Assembly (NCBI GenBank): GCA_947475165.1
Contig: CANJLD010000025.1
Location: 1-55,424, forward strand
DNA from: Bacteroidota bacterium
GTDB taxonomy: Bacteria > Bacteroidota > Bacteroidia > Chitinophagales > LD1
Length of the DNA: 55,424 nt
Reading direction: 5' to 3'
Under the pieces are notes generated by a model. That model made no database searches. It had not been told where the DNA came from and was given only the letters and a program-made list of their open reading frames with translations. This document shows positions 45,106 to 52,242 of the stretch, one piece after another (the stretch's first letter is position 1; each line of letters begins with the position of its first letter). The position numbers were made by a program, and so were the translations under genes.

Positions 45106-46476
45106 TCATTGTTTGATAAGCTTTCCGCTCTTGATTATTTGTTTGCCATTCATCAACTGATAAAAGTAAATGCCGTTTGCAAGTTGCTCTGTATTTAATG
45201 TTGTGATGTTTGTGAATGTTGTTTGCTGCAATACTTGCTGACCGAGGAAGTTGTAAAGCGAAACAGTTGTTTGTGCGTTGTGTGCAAGTGAAAAAGTAAG
45301 TTGATTGGAAAAGGGATTTGGGAATGGACTTACATTCTCGTTTTTAATTGTGCTTTCATTTACTGCTGTTATAGTAGAACAATTAACGTTAGCGAAATCA
45401 ACTGTATCGGGTATTGTGGGGGAGTAGTCAATAAGTGCTTTTAAACTAAAGTCATCATTAAAGTCCCAAATAGAACTATCCATTTGCGCATTCGTAATTC
45501 CTCCCCAATAATTATTGCTTAAGTCAATGGTTGCATATACTCCCGAGCCGGAGGGAACGCTGCAATCTAAATCACCATAATTTAAGTATTGAGCAGTCCA
45601 AAGTACATCCCAATCTTTGTAGTTAAGGAAATTGTTATTAGTCACTATTGGGTGTCTTTCGCAAGTAATAACTAAGTTTATGAAATTATTATTGAAGGTA
45701 TTGCATTTGATTATATGTGAGTCACCACCACTCAGAAGAATTGCCGCTTTGTTGTTCTCAATAATGTTACTGTTAATAATTGAGGTATTCCAAACTCGAA
45801 TTGCCAGCGGTGAACCTATGTCGTGAACATAATTACCTATGAAGTTGGCTTTTCCAATATCAATAGCTTCACCTGAGCTATAGCAATTAAAAATTTCGTT
45901 TCCCTGAATTAGCCCTCCACTATTATCCGTTGACCATATTGCTATACCGGTACAATCGTGAATTTTACTATTAATAATACGACAATATCCACTGCCCGGA
46001 ACAACTATCCCGTCAGCAGTTAAATTTCTGAGTTCGCAAGAACTTACTTGAACAATACAATTTTGAACTAGAATCGTTCTGGTTGTCCCAAAATCGCTCA
46101 CCTTTTCAAGAATGCAATAGTCCAACCTGCAACCGCTCCCGGTTGATTGATTATAGTTGGTGCAAATATCAGTGAATCTGATTCCCGCCCAGGCCGTTCC
46201 TCCGCCTGCGGTATTTACTGTAAATAATATGGAGTCGGCAGCAGTTCCTATTGCCTGAAATTCTCCATCTACCTGCAAGTAAATTCCCTGATTAAACTTA
46301 AATACAACTCCGGGTTCTACCACCACCTTTTTTCCTTGTTGAACAAGAAGGTTATTAGTAACTATATACGGGCTATTAGCAAGCAGCAACGTTGTGTCAG
46401 ATGATAAAACCCCTCCGATATTTGTTTGTGTAAATGCCAGTACCGGTAGTAAGAGAAAAAGTAAAACTGTTTTCAT
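45106..46476 (-). CDS. Right-handed beta-helix protein with T9SS type A sorting domain
   Basis: A 456-residue secreted protein from ATG at 46476, which starts a signal peptide (MKTVLLFLLLPVLAFTQ). The middle is a right-handed beta-helix of parallel coils (CRIINSKIHDCTGIAIWSTD; GGLIQGNEIFNCYSSGEAID; SIINSNIIENNKAAILLSGG; SHIIKCNTFNNNFINLVI), as in pectate-lyase-like or adhesin folds. The C-terminal 70 residues (VSPFPNPFSNQLTFSL ... YNFLGQQVLQ ... LANGIYFYQL ... GKLIKQ) form the type A sorting domain. It has no visible catalytic residues. Confidence 0.88.
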   Translation of the reverse strand: MKTVLLFLLLPVLAFTQTNIGGVLSSDTTLLLANSPYIVTNNLLVQQGKKVVVEPGVVFKFNQGIYLQVDGEFQAIGTAADSILFTVNTAGGGTAWAGIRFTDICTNYNQSTGSGCRLDYCILEKVSDFGTTRTILVQNCIVQVSSCELRNLTADGIVVPGSGYCRIINSKIHDCTGIAIWSTDNSGGLIQGNEIFNCYSSGEAIDIGKANFIGNYVHDIGSPLAIRVWNTSIINSNIIENNKAAILLSGGDSHIIKCNTFNNNFINLVITCERHPIVTNNNFLNYKDWDVLWTAQYLNYGDLDCSVPSGSGVYATIDLSNNYWGGITNAQMDSSIWDFNDDFSLKALIDYSPTIPDTVDFANVNCSTITAVNESTIKNENVSPFPNPFSNQLTFSLAHNAQTTVSLYNFLGQQVLQQTTFTNITTLNTEQLANGIYFYQLMNGKQIIKSGKLIKQ

Positions 46477-46549
46477 ATGTAGTAGATTTAAACTTGCCGC
46501 TAACATTCAATATGTGCAACTAAACTAAAACTATTTAAAACAAACACGC

Positions 46550-46687
46550 GCGTCATTGCGAGGCTCTGCGAAGCAATCCCCCAATTACGCAGGGAGATTA
46601 TTCATACACATATATTTTTTATAGGAATTCATGAATTCCGCTTCGCTCCATTTGCTTCGGTTGCAAAGCCAACCTCGCAATGGCGTT
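46550..46687. repeat. GTCATTGCGAGG palindromic element with nested palindrome
   Basis: The left arm GCGTCATTGCGAGGCTCTGC and following GAAGCAATCCCCC match 42553-42635; the right arm CCTCGCAATGGCG is 3' at 46673. The centre is expanded and carries a perfect palindrome GGAATTCATGAATTCC at about 46623-46638. It fills most of the gap between the beta-helix and HTH genes. Confidence 0.8.
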
Positions 46688-46712
46688 TTCGCGCAATAAC
46701 GAGTTTCATTTT

Positions 46713-47069
46713 TCACTTCTTTTTATCCTCTTCATCCTTCTTTCGCTTTTCAAACAGTTCGCGCAGTTCATCCGGTGTAAGGTCTTTAGCTGCATCATCT
46801 AAAACAAAAGGCGGCTTAGGTTTTAATTTTTGCAGCGGCTGGTTAGGGTCGTCCTGAAGTTTATCATCGGGCACCCATTCAAAAAGGTCGTTCGGCTGGC
46901 AGCGCAAAAACAGGCAAAGCTTTTCTATATGCTCAATCACTATCCATTGCTTTATGCCGCTCATATACTTATGCGCATCGTCATGCCGTATGCCGAGTTT
47001 AACCATTGCTTTAAAGGGAGCCTTAATACCTTTTTCTTTCATCAGTGCTTTAATGCGGAGGCGAATCAT
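46713..47069 (-). CDS. Cro/C1-type helix-turn-helix protein
   Basis: A 118-residue DNA-binding protein. Residues 1-65 (MIRLRIKALMKEKGI ... MVKLGIRHDDAHKYMSGIKQ ... IEKLCLFLRCQPNDLFEWVP) match the small HTH_26/XRE family. The rest is a disordered Pro/Lys/Asp-rich tail (KLKPKPPFVLDDAAKDL) with a charged C-terminal helix. It is divergent from array 4 and the hypothetical gene at 47470, so it may control that gene; this is inferred only from position. Confidence 0.85.
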   Translation of the reverse strand: MIRLRIKALMKEKGIKAPFKAMVKLGIRHDDAHKYMSGIKQWIVIEHIEKLCLFLRCQPNDLFEWVPDDKLQDDPNQPLQKLKPKPPFVLDDAAKDLTPDELRELFEKRKKDEEDKKK

Positions 47070-47190
47070 GGGGATGGGGTTTATGGATGAACAAAATTTT
47101 CTTTAGCTGCACTACCCGTTGCTTAGGGCAACTGTTTTATAGATAGATGCGCTAACGAAATTATTCCATAAAAAAATCTTGAAAACTTTT

Positions 47191-47373
47191 CGAAATACGA
47201 AATAAACATTGCTAAACGCGCACTGAAAGTGACGAAACACAAACTCTAAATGACGCGGAAATAACTAAAGGTGGCACGGAACAAACTGCGGGTGACAAGT
47301 TACATACTAAGGGTTGCAAATTGCGAACTGAAGATGACAAATTACAAACTATGGGTGGCGAAATACGAAATAA
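47191..47373 (+). repeat. 21-bp-period degenerate tandem array 4
   Basis: ACT recurs at 47222, 47243, 47264, 47285, 47306, 47327 and 47348, exactly 21 bp apart, with AAT at 47201 and 47369 in the same phase. The flanks CGAAATACGAAATAA at 47191 and 47359 are identical and 168 bp (8 x 21) apart. Typical unit content is ACTnnnGGTGACAAATTACAA with substitutions. It lies about 97 bp upstream of the hypothetical gene at 47470. The rest of 47070-47469 shows no gene except an ACCGGT site at 47418-47427. Confidence 0.9.
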
Positions 47374-47469
47374 TGCCCTGTGCAAAAATCGTACGCGCAA
47401 AAGCATTTCACTTTTACCGGCACCGGTAGTTTAGCTGTATCAAATTTCATAACTCAAAAACAAAACAAC

Positions 47470-48438
47470 ATGAACAGCGCACAAGAAGACCACTACGGAA
47501 TGTATCTTAAGGTTGACCTTTACTTAGTTACCAATGCCACCGGTTTGGCTTTTAATCCGGCCATTGCCACTACCCGCACTTCGCTTAACTCGCTTATTAA
47601 CCTGATTGCGCAGGCAGACAGTACCGCCACCCGCGACATTACCGGTTTTACCCTCGCCAAAAATCAGCACCGCGAGCAGCTTATTACCGAGTTTAAGCGC
47701 ATACGCTCTGCCATGATAGGTTACTTAATTGCCAACCCGGATATTAAAAAGAAGATGATTGTTGATTTTGAAAATTCGGAAATTGACAAGTTTACCGACC
47801 CCGAGCTGTATATGAAAACCGACCAGGTGCTCGACCTTGCCTTACCGGTTAAAGCATTGCTGGTTCCCTACGGTGTTACCGGTGCGCAGGTAGATGCACT
47901 GAATGCGTTGAACGAATTATGGCCATCTATGGAGCCCTTGGGCAGGCTGGAAGAAGGTGTGAACAAAGCCGCTCGTAAAGATGTAAGCGCGTATATGGAG
48001 CAAACCAACGCTTTGCTGAAAAATGTTTTAGACGGTTACCTGAAAATTGTAGAGTCGAACAATCCGAATTTATACGACCAGTATTTAACCGCGCGAATGA
48101 TTGACGACAGCGGGGGCAACAGCGGCACCGAGGGTTACGAAATTCAAACCACTACCATTCCTCCGGGTGGCTCGGTTACTTTTCCGGTAGGGCCGGGGCC
48201 TATTGACCCCAATTTGCAATTATACTTCCGGGTGGTAACCATAGGTGGCGGTGTGGTTATATGCACCACCGGTATGCCTGCAAGCCCTTGCATGGGTGGC
48301 TATGCGCTGGCATCGGGCACTACGTTTAAAGATACGGCATCGGCACTGGGCATTGACCTTATGCTGCCTACTATTCAGGTAACCAATCCGGGCTTGGCAC
48401 CGGTGGTGGTGCGTGGTGGTATTAAGATAAATCAGTAG
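47470..48438 (+). CDS. Hypothetical protein preceded by a 21-bp array
   Basis: A 322-residue protein of no family I recognise. I use the ATG at 47470 (MNSAQEDHYGMYLKVDLYLV); an in-frame ATG at 47380 would reach into the array end. There is no signal peptide. Residues about 1-215 are mostly helical (LNSLINLIAQADSTATRDIT; EQLITEFKRIRSAMIGYLIA; VNKAARKDVSAYMEQTNALL). Residues about 230-322 are Gly/Pro/Thr-rich and beta-like (TTIPPGGSVTFPVGPGPIDP, PTIQVTNPGLAPVVVRGG), like a small beta-sandwich. It shares length, two-part layout and array leader with the gene at 8032. Seven ACCGGT sites lie in it. Confidence 0.75.
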   Translation: MNSAQEDHYGMYLKVDLYLVTNATGLAFNPAIATTRTSLNSLINLIAQADSTATRDITGFTLAKNQHREQLITEFKRIRSAMIGYLIANPDIKKKMIVDFENSEIDKFTDPELYMKTDQVLDLALPVKALLVPYGVTGAQVDALNALNELWPSMEPLGRLEEGVNKAARKDVSAYMEQTNALLKNVLDGYLKIVESNNPNLYDQYLTARMIDDSGGNSGTEGYEIQTTTIPPGGSVTFPVGPGPIDPNLQLYFRVVTIGGGVVICTTGMPASPCMGGYALASGTTFKDTASALGIDLMLPTIQVTNPGLAPVVVRGGIKINQ

Positions 48439-48499
48439 CGCTTTCCTTTGCGTAGCAGTGCCACGCAATCACAACATCTTATTTACATTCGCACCTTCA

Positions 48500-49540
48500 A
48501 TGAATTTGAAAAGCGATATACGGAAATTTTCTGTTGAAGAGCTAAGTGCCGAATTTGAAAAAATGGGCGAGCCAAAGTTTCGCGCCAAGCAGGTGCATGA
48601 GTGGCTCTGGAAAAAATCGGCACGTTCGTTTGAAGAGATGACCAACCTTTCGAAAGAACTGCGCACCAAACTGGCAGAGCAGTTTTCGTTTTATTCGGTT
48701 ACCGAAAATATTGTTCAGAAGAGTTTAGACGGAACAGTGAAGCTCGGGATGAAATTACATGACGACCGGTTGGTGGAAGGAGTAATGATACCGGATGATG
48801 AGCGGAGCACCGCTTGTGTTTCTTCGCAGGTGGGTTGCACTTTAAGCTGCACTTTTTGCGCTACCGGTTTTTTAAAGCGCGAACGCAATTTAGAAGCTGG
48901 TGAAATTTACGACCAGGTAGTGTTGTTGAACAAGCACGCTACCGAACACAATGGCAAAGGGCTTACCAATATTGTTTACATGGGCATGGGCGAGCCGCTG
49001 CTGAATTACGATAATGTAATGCAAAGCATCCGCTATATTACTTCGCCCGATGGGCTGAACATGGCGCAGAAAAGAATTACGGTTTCTACCTCGGGTATTG
49101 TACGCGGCATTAGGCGGCTGGCAGATGAGGGAATGAAATTCAATCTTGCTCTTTCGCTGCACGCACCGGTGGATGAAAAGCGCAATAAAATTATGGACAT
49201 TAACCAGAGCAATCCGTTGAATGAAGTAATGGATGCGCTGAATTATTTTTACGAAAAAACCGGCAATAAAATAACCTTCGAATATATTCTGTTCGATAAA
49301 TTCAATGATTCCATTGAAGATGCCCAACATCTTTTTGAGCTTACCGAGCGTGTTCCATCGTTTGTAAATATTATTGAGTTCAACAATGTAACCGGTGTTG
49401 ATTTACGCAAAGCCAAGCGCGAAAACCGCGATGCGTTTGTAGAATATCTGCGCAGTAAAAATGTAAGCGTTGCCATTCGCAGAAGTCGTGGTAAAGATAT
49501 TGATGCCGCTTGTGGGCAGTTGGCTAATAAGAACAATTAA
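48500..49540 (+). CDS. rlmN: 23S rRNA (adenine-2503-C2)-methyltransferase
   Basis: A 346-residue radical SAM enzyme from ATG at 48500. It methylates A2503 of 23S rRNA and A37 of some tRNAs. The iron-sulfur motif CxxxCxxC is C113, C117, C120 in CTLSCTFCATG. MGMGEPLLNYDNV, LSLHAPVDEKRN and the C-terminal DIDAACGQL with its catalytic Cys are all present. An upstream in-frame start at 48458 lacks family support. It is followed by a palindromic dispersed element. Confidence 0.96.
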   Translation: MNLKSDIRKFSVEELSAEFEKMGEPKFRAKQVHEWLWKKSARSFEEMTNLSKELRTKLAEQFSFYSVTENIVQKSLDGTVKLGMKLHDDRLVEGVMIPDDERSTACVSSQVGCTLSCTFCATGFLKRERNLEAGEIYDQVVLLNKHATEHNGKGLTNIVYMGMGEPLLNYDNVMQSIRYITSPDGLNMAQKRITVSTSGIVRGIRRLADEGMKFNLALSLHAPVDEKRNKIMDINQSNPLNEVMDALNYFYEKTGNKITFEYILFDKFNDSIEDAQHLFELTERVPSFVNIIEFNNVTGVDLRKAKRENRDAFVEYLRSKNVSVAIRRSRGKDIDAACGQLANKNN

Positions 49541-49625
49541 CGTCATTGCGAGCCTGCCTGTCGGCAGACAGGGCTCTGCGAAGCCATCTCCTTGCGCGAA
49601 TTAGGAGATTGCTTCGCTACGGAAA
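49541..49625. repeat. GTCATTGCGAG dispersed element with internal CCTGTCGGCAGACAGG hairpin
   Basis: It starts CGTCATTGCGAG like 42553 and 46550, but the next bases CCTGCCTGTCGGCAGACAGG form an independent hairpin, after which GCTCTGCGAAGCCATCTCC and GGAGATTGCTTCGC resume the family pattern. The terminal right arm is absent, so it appears truncated. Confidence 0.75.
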
Positions 49626-49690
49626 CTGACTGCAAAAATACGCTCACCACTACCTCAATGAGTTAAGTCACAACATTTTTTCGAACCTTC

Positions 49691-49722
49691 TTGCGTTATT
49701 TACGAAACAGAAATTATGTTCG
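49691..49722 (+). promoter_or_regulatory. Candidate promoter of the NagB-hydrolase fusion gene
   Basis: TTG at 49691 and TATGTTCG at 49715 are 21 bp apart and resemble the Bacteroidota -33 TTTG and -7 TAnnTTTG pair, with one mismatch. The ATG at 49753 is 30 bp beyond. Confidence 0.3.
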
Positions 49723-49752
49723 TCTGCTGTTTTTGAATGAATAAAAGAAATA

Positions 49753-51576
49753 ATGAGCTCTACTGCTACCATGACGGATATTGAATCTACCAAGCCAAAA
49801 GATGCTGCAAATTTTGCCGCTCCGCATACCCGCTATTTTAAAACCCGCGAAGAATTTAATAAAGCCGTAGGCAACGATTTTATTAAACACGCCAACAAAA
49901 CATTAGAAAAAGGGCAGAAATTCTTAGTCGGTCTTTCGCATGGGCAGTCGCCTTCGTGGTCGTATCAATATATTTTCGAACACTATGATGAAATCAAACG
50001 ACCGGAGAACATTATTTACACCTTCGTTAACTCCAAGCTAAAAAGCCAGCACCACAGCGATGTAACCGATGCCGGGGCTTTTATCCGCAAGCTTTTTAAA
50101 GCCGGTTACCTTAAGCGCGAACAAATACTTGGTTCTAATATCGAAAAGCAATCGCTGGAAGATTACACCAAAAGTTTTAATGAATCTATTGCCACTTATC
50201 TAAACGCAGAAAATAAAAAGGGGCTCGATTATGTTTTCCTCGCCTGCAATCCGCGCGGAAGAGTAGCGGGTATCGAGCGCAGGTCGGCAGCTTTTAAGTC
50301 AGAAGAAATTGCCATAGTGGTGAATTACAAAGGAGGTAAAGTGCTTACCGGTACTCCGCATTTTATTAAGCAGAGCAAACGCATTGCCTTCCTCGCCACC
50401 AAAAATGATAAACGCAGACCGCTAGCCTGGCTCTACTCGCACACCGGCAAACCCGATGAAAGCCCGAGTTTCCTCCGCCATATTGATAAGGTAGAAAAAC
50501 GAATGACGGTGTTCATTGATGACGAAGCCCTCACCTGGCCGCAGATTGAAATTAACCGCAAAACACCTTACGGCACCAGCATTATCCGGGTAGACACCGC
50601 AAATGCCTATAACGAAAGCGCGAAGGAGAAGCTACCGGTTATTATTCTCATTCACGGTTTCTTGGGGCTTAACTCTTTCGATGGTTTGCTGGCTGTTATT
50701 CCTTCGCACAAATACATAGCGGCTGCTATGCACTACGGCACTATCCCCAACGACCTTCCTCCGGCCGAATACTCGCACCACGTTACCAAGAACATTGAAG
50801 CGGTGGTAGAATTTTTTGGCTCCAACGGCCATCCGGTTTACATTTTCGACCACTCTATGGGCAACATCTATTTAATGATGATAGACAAAGCCCTCTCGCA
50901 ATATCCGGCTGTAAAAAAATATCTCTGCGGCAGAATAGGTGCCAATCCGTTTTTTGGCGAAGAATCGAAACACGCCTTCCTCGGCTTTTTCGATAATGTA
51001 ATTTTGCCCGGTGTAGCCAATCAAAGCTTAACGGTAAAGTCTATGCTTTACACCCTCCGCAAAGTAATTCCGTTCGATAGCAAAGCCGGTGTGCGCAAGC
51101 GCGGAATAATTTTATCGGAATGGCTGATTAAAAAAGAATCTTCCCTTCGCGAAAAAATCTGGTCGGCCGCCAAAGACCGTATTCTTTATTTAATGACGAA
51201 CATGGATTCGCTGCCGCATCTTAACCGGATACCTATTGAGAAAGCTCTTAACCGGTTACCGGCAAAGGTGTTTGCTATTCAAACCCATTCTGCTTTAGAA
51301 GAATCTTCTGCTTTCGACAATCAGCATAGTCTGGTGAACATGCCTAAGTACAACATACCGGTGCTTATTTTGAAAAGCGAACGCGATGGGGTGGCTAAAT
51401 ATGTTACGCGCATCTACCACGGGCACAATGTTCATGTAATGGACATTACCAATCCCGATGAAACCGATTTGTTCCGCGAGCATTTATACCACATGGTCAA
51501 CCCGCAGGAAACCACCGAAATTATTGACGATTTTATAGAGCGCACCGAAGCGAAAAGGATTGGTGCGGCTAATTAG
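49753..51576 (+). CDS. Fusion: NagB/6-phosphogluconolactonase-like domain plus alpha/beta hydrolase
   Basis: A 607-residue protein. Residues about 25-250 look like the sugar-phosphate isomerase/6PGL fold: KFLVGLSHGQSPSWSYQYIF replaces the GLATGSTP phosphate loop, and SEEIAIVVNYKGGKVLTGTP is a strand-turn seen in the fold. Key acidic catalytic residues are not obvious, so this half may be inactive. Residues about 290-590 form an alpha/beta hydrolase: oxyanion region ILIHGFLGLNSFD (about 300), nucleophile Ser in FDHSMGN (about 367), a late LILKSERDG strand and a plausible His in YHGHNVHVM. I do not know a characterised protein with this architecture. Cytosolic; single gene. Confidence 0.75.
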   Translation: MSSTATMTDIESTKPKDAANFAAPHTRYFKTREEFNKAVGNDFIKHANKTLEKGQKFLVGLSHGQSPSWSYQYIFEHYDEIKRPENIIYTFVNSKLKSQHHSDVTDAGAFIRKLFKAGYLKREQILGSNIEKQSLEDYTKSFNESIATYLNAENKKGLDYVFLACNPRGRVAGIERRSAAFKSEEIAIVVNYKGGKVLTGTPHFIKQSKRIAFLATKNDKRRPLAWLYSHTGKPDESPSFLRHIDKVEKRMTVFIDDEALTWPQIEINRKTPYGTSIIRVDTANAYNESAKEKLPVIILIHGFLGLNSFDGLLAVIPSHKYIAAAMHYGTIPNDLPPAEYSHHVTKNIEAVVEFFGSNGHPVYIFDHSMGNIYLMMIDKALSQYPAVKKYLCGRIGANPFFGEESKHAFLGFFDNVILPGVANQSLTVKSMLYTLRKVIPFDSKAGVRKRGIILSEWLIKKESSLREKIWSAAKDRILYLMTNMDSLPHLNRIPIEKALNRLPAKVFAIQTHSALEESSAFDNQHSLVNMPKYNIPVLILKSERDGVAKYVTRIYHGHNVHVMDITNPDETDLFREHLYHMVNPQETTEIIDDFIERTEAKRIGAAN

Positions 51577-51606
51577 AAAAACAAAAAAGCCGGTGATTTC
51601 TCTTCT

Positions 51607-51659
51607 GCCGATAGCTATCGGCATTTAAGCTCCCCCTCCTGCCCCGATAGCTATCGGGG
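51607..51659. repeat. GATAGCTATC palindrome pair
   Basis: Two perfect palindromes, GCCGATAGCTATCGGC (51607-51622) and CCCCGATAGCTATCGGGG (51642-51659). The CCGATAGCTATCGG core is a common Bacteroidota intergenic repeat. They separate the convergent fusion and GIY-YIG genes and could terminate both. Confidence 0.8.
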
Positions 51660-51667
51660 TCGAACAT

Positions 51668-51955
51668 TTATTGAAACTTTATTTTTAGTTTTTCTGCCAT
51701 TTCAGAATAACGCATCAAGTTCTCTATGTATACAGCCGACTTCATTTTTTTAATATGTTTCTCTATAGCATAAGCCTGGCTACTACTTAAATTATCAATT
51801 ACAAATTTTAATTCCCAAGGAATTCCTTTAGTCGAAAACGAACCTTCATGTTCCTTTGTATTGTGTTCGCCCAATCTTCGCTCCACATTATCGGTTGTTC
51901 CAACGTAATAATTGTCGAGTTTTGAAGAATATAGTATGTAAACAGAGAATGTCAT
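51668..51955 (-). CDS. GIY-YIG domain protein
   Basis: A 95-residue single GIY-YIG nuclease-like domain: SVYILYSSKLDNYYVGTTDN holds the (G)xY-YxG core, RRLGEHN the catalytic Arg region, and AIEKHIKKMK the C-terminal helix. The family is typified by YhbQ/UvrC-N-like small proteins of uncertain substrate, present in multiple copies in Bacteroidota. Next to the foreign-looking restriction locus. Confidence 0.9.
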   Translation of the reverse strand: MTFSVYILYSSKLDNYYVGTTDNVERRLGEHNTKEHEGSFSTKGIPWELKFVIDNLSSSQAYAIEKHIKKMKSAVYIENLMRYSEMAEKLKIKFQ

Positions 51956-51974
51956 GGGACTTCTAAAAATAGAA

Positions 51975-52000
51975 AAAGGCGGTGATAAATCACCGCCTTT
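51975..52000. terminator. Hairpin terminator
   Basis: A 12-bp perfect stem (AAAGGCGGTGAT / ATCACCGCCTTT) with a two-base apparent loop, preceded by A-rich and followed by TTTC sequence. On the minus strand it would precede, not follow, the GIY-YIG gene, so it may mark the end of a transcript from elsewhere. The 240 bp after it up to hsdM show no gene. Confidence 0.55.
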
Positions 52001-52242
52001 CAGCTCCCTTGAGCTACCTATTATCGAACCAATTCCAAGAAGATTCCCGAAAGCTGTATGAACTCACAGTGATGTTGGGTATTGGGAAGGCTGCAACTCG
52101 ACCACGCGCCTAAAAGTCTCGAAACGTTTAAACACCCATGAAAGCACTTGCACGCCTCGCCTCCAACCCTAAAATAATACCTATGACACATTCATTATTA
52201 CATTTACCTTTCCAAAGTTTTTACAAAAACACACTATTACCC

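Noticed and set aside
47212-47406. Minus-strand heptapeptide-repeat frame across array 4 as a gene
   Set aside because: Same reason: it is the shadow of the array and has no independent support.
1-51366. ACCGGT excess explained by Thr-Gly codon choice (ACC GGT)
   Set aside because: Sites also occur in the other two frames and in intergenic DNA, on genes of both strands, so codon use alone cannot explain it.
52000-52035. tRNA or permuted tmRNA fragment (GAGCTACC and TCGAACC look like antisense D- and T-arm pieces)
   Set aside because: The arms are in the wrong order for a normal tRNA, no acceptor stem pairs, and no anticodon arm is seen. Likely chance.
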